From: Avena insularis
Taxonomy: Eukaryota; Streptophyta; Magnoliopsida; Poales; Poaceae
Direction: 5' to 3'
NCBI GenBank assembly: GCA_023614405.1
Contig: CM042693.1
Location: 334,039,527-334,103,526, forward strand
DNA length: 64,000 nt
This document shows, piece by piece, positions 57,801-64,000 of the stretch. Numbering within the stretch: the stretch's first letter is position 1; each line of letters opens with the position of its first letter. The notes under the pieces were generated by a model, which was not told the origin of the DNA, did not search any database, and saw only the letters and a program-made list of their open reading frames with translations. Made by a program: the position numbers and the translations under genes.

Positions 57801-58334
57801 TATGTGCAAGGCACAAAAGGCCTCATGCTAACATATAGATGATCTGATTTCCTAGAGATAAAAGGGTATTCAGATGCGGATTTTGCGGGAGATAAAGACG
57901 ACCGAAAGTCCACGACAGGGTATGTCTTTACTCTCGCAGGAGGTGCTATTTCGTGGAGAAGCGCCAAACAGTCGATAGTTGCATCATCTACGATGTATGC
58001 AGAATTTATAGCATGTTATGAGGCCATGGGACAGGCGTTATGGTTAAAGAAATTCTTACCCGACTTGAAAGTGGTTGACTGCATCAGCAGGCCACTAAAG
58101 ATGTATTGTGACAACGAGCCCACAGTATCTTATGCTCACAACAACAAGTCGAGTAATGCTACAAAGTCTATAGATATAAAGTATTATGTTGTGAAGGACA
58201 AAGTCCAGGATCAAACTATAAGACTCGAGCATATAAGGACAAAGGATATGCTTGTGGATCCGCTAACGAAAGGCTTACCACCCAATGTGTTCAAGGAACA
58301 CATAGCCGGCATGGGTTTAACGGGAAGCCTATGA
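54891..58334 (+). pseudogene. Copia pol: protease, integrase, reverse transcriptase, RNase H
   Basis: In order: zinc knuckle; protease ([13 protein letters not shown]); pre-integrase ([23 protein letters not shown]); and integrase ([44 protein letters not shown]). The reverse transcriptase follows ([53 protein letters not shown] at about 57348), then RNase H (GYSDADFAGDKDDRKSTTGY, YCDNEPTVSY) to a TGA just after GLTGSL. Stops at 56725-56727 (TAA) and 57840-57842 (TGA) and a one-base loss near 57037 break the polyprotein. The remaining frames are long, so the copy is not old. Confidence 0.95.
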
Positions 58335-58499
58335 TTCCTGGACCACAGAGGCCCAAAAGTAACAGGATTTGTTTTAAAACATGAAGCTATATAGTGGTTG
58401 TCTGATTCTATCGGCAATTGAGCTGAGACGATGAAACATGCTCTATGTATCGTTCTGTGATGGAATAAGTAAAGAACAAAGTCAAAAGTAAAGTCGTGA

Positions 58500-58512
58500 T
58501 CAAGGGGGAGAA
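58500..58512 (+). promoter_or_regulatory. Polypurine tract of the intronic Copia
   Basis: CAAGGGGGAGAA directly precedes the 3' LTR start TGTTAG. Confidence 0.85.
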
Positions 58513-58961
58513 TGTTAGATAGATCTCTCCCCGTTCGAGCCCAACGGCCGAACGGAGTCCCTTATCCGCGCCCTGATCGGGGGCGCCCCACCTCATCTGG
58601 TGGGTGGGCCCCTGTCGCCAGCGCTATATAAAGAGGTGAGGGGCCGACAGCACGCCTCACGAGGTTAGCCGTGCCCTAGCCGCCCCACCTACAAGCCAAT
58701 CCGATCTAGGCCTAGCGCTGCACCGACGGGAAGCACCACCGCCGCCACACTCTCCCCCCTTACCACACATGGCCAACGACGGCGGCTCCAGCTCCAGCAC
58801 CAGCTCGGGCATCCCCTCTGGCTCGTGCTTGTCGAGCCAGGGCGCAGGTGGTTCCTCCCCTCTCAGATCCCTCTCTCCCTCTCTCAGTTTCATGTCTAGA
58901 TATGCAGAGGCAAAGAGCTACCGAATAGATCTAGACTAGTTGATGCAAATAGATCTTAACA
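58513..58961 (+). repeat. 3' LTR of the intronic Copia
   Basis: Starts TGTTAGATAGATC and ends GATCTTAACA, followed by CTAAC. The TATATAAA box is at 58625-58632. Confidence 0.95.
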
Positions 58962-59021
58962 CTAACATGAGTATTTAAGCTTTACATTGCACTAATCAGT
59001 TAACTTTTTAACGTTTACTAG

Positions 59022-59387
59022 AGTACGCACATAGTGGCAGGGCATCAACCTGTGGTGATGTTTTCAGCTTTGGAGTATTGCTTCTAGAGATGCTGACCAA
59101 CTGACTCCATGTTTCAGAATGGACTAAGCATTGTCAACTTCGCCGAGAGGCATTTCCCAGATCAGATACTACAGATAATCGATGTGCATCTCCAAGAAGA
59201 ATGTGAGGGATACATTCATGCAACAACAGAAATAGGAAATGCTGTCACTCAATGCCTTTTGTCCCTTGTGCAAGTAGCTCTTTCTTGCACGAGTGTGCTC
59301 CCAAAGGAAAGAACAAACATGCGAGAAGTAGTCATTAAGTTGCATGCCATCAGAACGTCATATGTTGGAGCGACTCAGCAAGACTGA
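59022..59387 (+). pseudogene. Kinase gene, exon 2: C-lobe
   Basis: After acceptor TTACTAG the frame reads EYAHSGRASTCGDVFSFGVLLLEMLT. It then runs into TGA because about 11 nt that encode the usual GKRPT stretch are missing. In the shifted frame it continues MFQNGLSIVNFAERHFPDQ to SCTSVLPKERTNMREVVIKLHAI and stops at 59385-59387. This is the expected C-terminus of the subfamily. Confidence 0.92.
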
Positions 59388-60984
59388 TTTTCATGTCATC
59401 TTTCCTATGTGTCATGTAGTCCATTTTAGGGATTAGTACAATGTTGAATCTGACAAAACCAGTACATATATATGGAGATCAGTATAGTATACTAAAAGCA
59501 CATACTACCACAAATATTTGTAAATGGTAAATTACATGATTTTACACATGTTAATATTTGACTTGTCCAATTGGAAATCATGGATCATGATGTGCACTTG
59601 TTCTAATGAAACGGCAATAACATGATTGTGGGTTTTTCTCTGGTTGCCATTTTGCACGTGTCAGTGCTGAAATTATGCAATTGAAGTTATACTATTAAAA
59701 AGTATAAAATTTCATTAGTATGCCGTTATTACGTTGCTTCTTGACTCCACAGTGTTTATAATGTTTTGTTGCAAATATGCAACCTGACAACCAATATAGG
59801 CACAACTGGCAGTACAAAGAGCGGTGCTTTTTCCAGGCCCCTATGTTATGTTAGACCTCTGGCATCAGACGACCAGAGGAATGCCAAACATCTAAAGGTG
59901 AACTCTATTGTTACCGGTCACCACGTCCGTACAAGGTTTGGGCATCAAATAGTCAATGATGTCCCATTATTTTATTCACTAGTTTGTGGCTGGTTTGATG
60001 ATGTTTTCATGGAAGACTTAAATTACCTTAGCTTGCACCCAAGTTGCAGGCTACGCCTGTTTCATGGGAAGTTGCTGACTCGACTAACAGTCAAAAGTTT
60101 GGCTCTTTGGATAAATAGAGCTGGAGAAGATGGGAAGATGAGAGGTAATTCAAGACAGAAACTGGTCTAGTAACATTGTTCAATACTGCACTGATCCAGA
60201 ATATGCTATGTTACATTTGTGTTGCAGTTTCACTTGAACTGGCACGGAAAGAGCAACTTAAAACTTTGCTCCTGACAGCGACAAAGAAAATCTAGGCGAC
60301 AGTAGAAAAATAGATCCTCACTACAAAATGTGATTAGTAGGAAATGAGATCAATGCGAGTCTAGAATTAAGACTTTGCATCATCCTCTCATGTTCGTCAA
60401 ACTGCAGCGGCATTTTGTGCCTTACTAGACCGTCAGGATGTTCAAGCGGAGTTGGATATCCTCATGCCTTCCATGCCTAGTTTGACGCGATTCACCGACT
60501 ATACTATTACATAGTATATGTGACTCTAGATTAAAATGCATGAATCCTTTAAATCTAAGGAACATAGTTTTTGGGAAAAGGAGATTCAAAAAAGATGAGA
60601 GGAGCTCTGGTAAGAAAGAATGATGGAGTGGGTAGAGATCAATAGGGATGGTGTTCCATGTATTGATGGCACAATCTTTTGTAGTAATACATAGGATTGG
60701 AGCCGGTACTAAAATCATGTCCATTAAATTCTTGACTTTCTTTTTGGTGTTTATAGTTGATATGTATTCGCAAGTGTAGCACTTTGTTAGCCAACGTGTA
60801 TGCGAAGGATGGAGATTCTGTTCCTTAAATTTAAAAAGCCATTCTCTGCAGTCCACCTAGAGTTGCTTTAAGATGGTAAAGAAAACTAGAGTTTCCTTAA
60901 GCCAAATTTATTTAAATTTTTATCAATTTCTGCAACGGTAATATCTATGACTATAAAATCGCATTTGGTGATGGTTCTAAATGC
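59388..60984. other. Unrecognised stretch downstream of the kinase gene
   Basis: A 134-codon frame at 59766-60170 has no recognisable domain and is probably chance. The remainder has only short frames. The kinase 3' UTR must lie in the first few hundred bases. Confidence 0.35.
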
Positions 60985-60986
60985 TA

Positions 60987-61068
60987 CCCCTTCCGATTTA
61001 TAATGAGTGTCATTGATATAATACAAGTTTGTACTAAATCATAGACACTTATTATGGATCGGAGGAAG
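60987..61068. mobile_element. Short Stowaway-like MITE
   Basis: CCCCTTCCGATTTATAATGAGTG and its imperfect inverse ending GGATCGGAGGAAG enclose 82 bp, with TA at 60985-60986 and 61069-61070. Confidence 0.8.
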
Positions 61069-61345
61069 TATCAATTTCGGGTTTGATATTTTCATTCTAA
61101 ACTTGTCAAACTTATAAAGTTGCATTATACAAAACGGTTGAGCATACGCAGTGACTTTTTTTTTCTTATCTTGAGAGGAGGATCTCTACTTTGTTTCCAT
61201 TGAGACCTGCCATGTAAAGTCCATGATTTCCAAGAAAAATAACATAGACAAAATCACATAGTAATTAATTGTTTATTCTTTCCTGAGTAACATAATGGTT
61301 ATATCTCGTGAACATAATGAAGATTCACCCGAATGAGTCTAGTTC

Positions 61346-61666
61346 CTAAAAGCAAACCGTGCAAGTGCATTTCTTGCTGCTTTCACACGTTGCGCCCTTG
61401 CTAGTGCCATTGCGTAGAGCGGCAACGTTGGCGCACAGGAACTTGCACCATACTTTGGTGCAGGGAAAGATCAGTGGCCCTTTGGGGCTATCCTGGACGC
61501 AGTTCTCGTCTGTCAAAGACACAGAAGCCAATTAGTTCTAAAGTATGATTGTCAAAATCTATTCGAGACGACGAGAGTAGAGACAAACACACACCTGCAG
61601 AAATAGGATTTTCCAGTAATACTAGCACCAAGAGGAAACAAGCGACTACAGCGCCCGTGCGCCCAT
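61346..61666 (-). pseudogene. Defensin-like (cysteine-rich secreted peptide) gene, two exons, frameshifted signal peptide
   Basis: Exon 2 (61509-61346, minus) encodes a small peptide with eight cysteines spaced 12-4-3-15-5-1-2. It includes CKFLC, a GATC turn and CTC, compatible with the cysteine-stabilised alpha-beta fold of plant defensin-like peptides. Exon 1 (61666-61595) encodes a hydrophobic stretch (ACFLLVLVLLENPISA), a good secretion signal. The donor is CAG|GTGTGTG, the acceptor TTTGACAG, and the intron sits near the signal cleavage site, as is usual in this family. The only nearby ATG (61666) is one base out of frame with the signal, and the signal frame is closed upstream by TGA. 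A TATATAG-like box lies near 61771-61777. Either a pseudogene or a one-base assembly error. Confidence 0.6.
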
Positions 61667-61866
61667 TTCAACAGTGCACTCGAGCGAGCACTACAGGTCT
61701 ACAATTCCTTTTCTGAACCAAGAAAATCTAGAGCTTCTCTTTCTCTATTTCAGTTTGGTTACGGGACTGCTATATAGTATTAGTACAGTACACCTGAGAA
61801 TTAATTTTGTAATTAAAGGCCAAAACTACAAAGCATTTAATGTGAGATAAGATAGCAATAGAGATA

Positions 61867-62047
61867 ATTCCTCCATCCACAAATAAACTATACAGAAAAA
61901 TAAATAAATATTTATAACACAAAATTAATATCACTAATTACGTCTTTGATGTAGTTTTATAAAATATTAATTTTGTGTAATACATTTTGCTAGAAGTTTC
62001 TATAAAGTTAGTCAAACTTAAAAATATTTAACCGAGAACAAAGGGAG
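61867..62047. mobile_element. Possible decayed MITE
   Basis: ATTCCTCCATCCACAAAT at the left and GAACAAAGGGAG at the right are weakly inverted and flanked by TA. Internal ACACAAAATTAATAT and ATATTAATTTTGTGT are an exact inverted pair. The termini are too diverged for certainty. Confidence 0.5.
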
Positions 62048-62342
62048 TAGACAAGATTGGAGCTCGCCGCATTTATTAAATGTTCTCCATTATTCAACTC
62101 TTTTTTTCTTTAGTTGTACATGATGAAATGTGGGAGTATATCATATGACCATACGATCCATTCACTTAGAAGACTATCTTTAAAAGATGCAGAAAAGTTG
62201 GAAGCATATAGTGTTTGATGAAAAGTGCAAGAGATACAAGGAAGAAATTAATGTTTACACGGCATGATTTTACTACTACAAAAAAGGTTGGATCATGAGA
62301 AAAGTCCACGCCGTATACTCTTCCAATTTGGTTAGCTTCCAT

Positions 62343-62660
62343 ATGAAGGAAAATGCTCTGAAGTTTGAGATATCCATAACAAAGTAAAATAAGAGATATA
62401 CTGATAGTTTTTTTTAAATCGAAAAACGTCAATTTAGTACATGAACTTGCCTAGAATCATTTAGTGATTTAGAGACAACGACAAATCATTTGTTGGTTGC
62501 GGATAATCTAGAGTTTTGGTCACTTTGCAATTCCTAAAAAAGGGTCATATAAAGGAAAATGCTCTGAAGTTTGAGTCGTCCCAACGATGTAAAAGAAGAG
62601 ATATACATATAGTTTTTCTTTTCAAAAGAGAAAACGCCAATTTAGTACATGAACTTGCCC
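62343..62660 (+). repeat. Direct duplication of ~110 bp, two copies
   Basis: Copy 1 is about 62343-62455 and copy 2 about 62549-62660. Both contain GGAAAATGCTCTGAAGTTTGAG, AAGAGATATAC and CAATTTAGTACATGAACTTGCC in the same order and spacing, offset about 206 bp. No coding sense. Confidence 0.85.
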
Positions 62661-62760
62661 AGAACAAGAGTTTTGGTCAAGAAGTTGCATTTCGTGAAAT
62701 ACGGCTCACAAAATTTCCATGTATGAGCGCTTTGGTCATTCCGTCACGGCGACTGTAGTT

Positions 62761-64000
62761 CATTGACGTGGTTGACTACATTTTTGCAAATTGCCCCTTA
62801 ACTTTTGTATCTTCTCATCGGTTCATGCCAATGGCCTAAGCATTTTATCAAACAGGTAGCGAGCGGATTTCAGAGGGCGCATCCGTGGACAACGTTGTTC
62901 TTCCCCTTGCCATAGAGCTAACTCAGCCTCTACCGCTCCTCCGCTCCATGCCGAGATGGCCAAGAAGCTTCGTCATGCGTGCAGGGCCACTGACGCTCGC
63001 GCCTCGCTCCCCCGTTGTGATCATCAGTTGAGTTAATAAACACATTCATTTCATATCCCATTCCTTCCATAACTTTTATATTGGTCTTCATCTTCCGATA
63101 AGTGTCAGTCCCTCCAAGGTCAGCGTCGGCTTCTCGATATCCGACTCACTACAGCCCTAAATCTATAGTCATGATATGCTAAATGACAAGTCATCAGCTT
63201 AATGAATGACATGCCTTGAATATCCCGTAAGGGAATAATAAGGAAGTCTAGTTCCAAAATTGATTTGGGGAGAGGACCCGAAGGGGAGCTCGAGCCAGAA
63301 GCAGGTGGAATGTCGAACCCAAAAGGGTGACATGACACCGAATCAACAAGAGTGAACACAAAAGTGTCACTCGATCCACTCGGGGCCATGAACATGGAGC
63401 CTAAACCATTCTTTGTCAGCAAGGATAATGTGCCGCCACGCCGGCATGCCTACTCAGTGTGCGCTCGGTTCCTCTTCACAACCTATTCCCCTCACCATGC
63501 TATCTTCCATCTCTTCGGTAATATCTTTCTCGGTCGCTCACCTCTTGTTTTGCATGGACGAGCAGGTTGTTAACGATTGACGGAAGACAGAACCTTGTCG
63601 CATCTATATGATATTATAGAGTAGAACCCCACTAAGATTTATTTATGTTTGTCTATCTCAACATGCAGTCTAGCCACATCATCTCCTATTCACAATCGTC
63701 TGATTTTTTTATCATCTCTTCTTTCATTTTTATCGTCTGATTTTTATCAACTCCCGCGTGCGATGTGCACGCAAGAGGACGCCTTTGGGCCGTGGGCAGA
63801 TGGTGGATATTTTGTCCCATAGGGAATCAAAATAACCGCACACGGAAGACCCTTATGTATGTGATGCAGTTGCTTAATAGGACCGATCTCTACTAGTGAT
63901 GGCTTAAACGATCTTCCCAAATGCCGCCCCCCTTTTAAAAACCACTTAATTATGGCACCCTTGATTATTTCATTACAATCCATTAAATGTGCATGTCATG
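62761..64000. other. Unrecognised stretch at the right edge
   Basis: A minus-strand 100-codon frame at 63422-63120 and a plus-strand frame at 63352-63573 show no known domain. I see no TE terminus, tandem repeat or RNA gene here. Confidence 0.35.

Larger units (their letters stand above)
51968..58961 (+). mobile_element. Copia LTR retrotransposon in the intron of the kinase gene
   Basis: LTRs of 426 bp (51968-52393) and 449 bp (58513-58961) flank it, with CTAAC duplicated at 51963-51967 and 58962-58966. It has a tRNA-iMet primer site, a polypurine tract, a gag frame and a complete Copia-order pol. Two in-frame stops and two shifts disable it. It lies in the same orientation as the kinase gene, between donor 51917 and acceptor 59021, so it need not have broken the gene when it arrived. 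Confidence 0.95.
34374..59387 (+). pseudogene. LRR receptor-like kinase (Xa21-like, LRR-XII type), split by a CACTA element and a Copia element
   Basis: Three coding pieces belong to one gene: 34374-36549, 51503-51916 and 59022-59387. I chose ATG 34374 because MHTMFLLLMVLSCSVA gives a signal peptide. A cysteine-capped LRR N-terminus (LLGFKQAITSDPTGVLTYW…TFCQWEGITC) and about twenty LRRs follow. Next come a membrane segment (VLIPIVCFTSLLMLIFIII) and a kinase with the glycine loop IGRGSCGSVYRG, VAIKVF, the HRDLKSSN catalytic loop and DFG. The intron splits after P(GAG)Y in the usual place (donor 51917, acceptor 59020-59021). Defects are frameshifts near 35575 and 35805, the CACTA insertion, a TGA at 51829-51831 where the family has arginine (CGA), and a loss of about 11 nt near 59100. 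Such receptors sense microbial molecules at the plasma membrane; this copy is dead. Confidence 0.93.

Noticed and set aside
59766..60170. 134-codon frame downstream of the kinase gene
   Set aside because: No recognisable fold or motif and no splice or promoter support.
63120..63422. 100-codon minus-strand frame near the right edge
   Set aside because: No motif identified; may be a degenerate TE fragment but cannot be supported.

Overview
The window is nuclear DNA of a large-genome grass, almost certainly a Triticeae species (wheat, barley, rye or Aegilops type). The evidence is a BARE/Angela-type Copia element, an Athila-type Gypsy element with a grass-style tRNA-Asp primer site, a CACTA transposon of about 15 kb with TACGCCGA-type subterminal repeats, Stowaway MITEs with CTCCCTCC ends, and an Xa21-like receptor-kinase gene. 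No bacterial or organellar gene is present. Almost all of the sequence is nested transposable elements. Host genes are limited to one broken LRR receptor-kinase gene and one small broken defensin-like gene.

Layout, left half. Positions 1-3973 are the 3' part of an LTR retrotransposon that ends in GGGATGTTACA. It interrupts a minus-strand LINE that occupies 3974-5708 and 26461 to about 27997. The LINE is split by an Athila-type element (5709-26460, target duplication GCGAG). That element carries gag, protease and an Athila ORF, but I find no reverse transcriptase or integrase. It in turn holds two younger insertions: an unclassified 2.5 kb element (8791-11313, duplication AGCTACT) and a decayed BARE/Angela-like Copia in reverse orientation (16466-24961, duplication GAGAA). 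Two Stowaway MITEs sit in or next to the LINE. A PIF/Harbinger element with a broken transposase follows (28461-30519, TTA duplication), then a 5'-truncated second LINE (about 31590-33127).

Layout, right half. An LRR receptor-like kinase gene begins at 34374. A 14,953 bp CACTA element (36550-51502, duplication ATC) lies inside its kinase domain, between the ATP-binding lobe and the catalytic loop. A Copia element (51968-58961, duplication CTAAC) lies in its single intron, and the last exon ends at 59387. The gene also carries frameshifts and a premature stop, so it is a pseudogene. The CACTA element encodes TNP2-like and TNPA-like genes on the minus strand, a GC-rich minisatellite, a roughly 340 bp tandem array, and the end of a second, truncated CACTA. 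From 59388 onward the DNA is mostly unrecognised, apart from one or two MITEs, a two-exon defensin-like pseudogene (61346-61666, minus) and a local direct duplication.

Insertion order from nesting: the LINE predates the Athila-type element, which predates both the 2.5 kb element and the BARE-like Copia. The kinase gene predates its CACTA and Copia insertions. I see no coherent new multi-gene system. The less ordinary items are the same-strand overlap of the CACTA genes, the array shared across a nested insertion, the unclassified element rich in GGAACTTCCG palindromes, and the defensin-like pseudogene.
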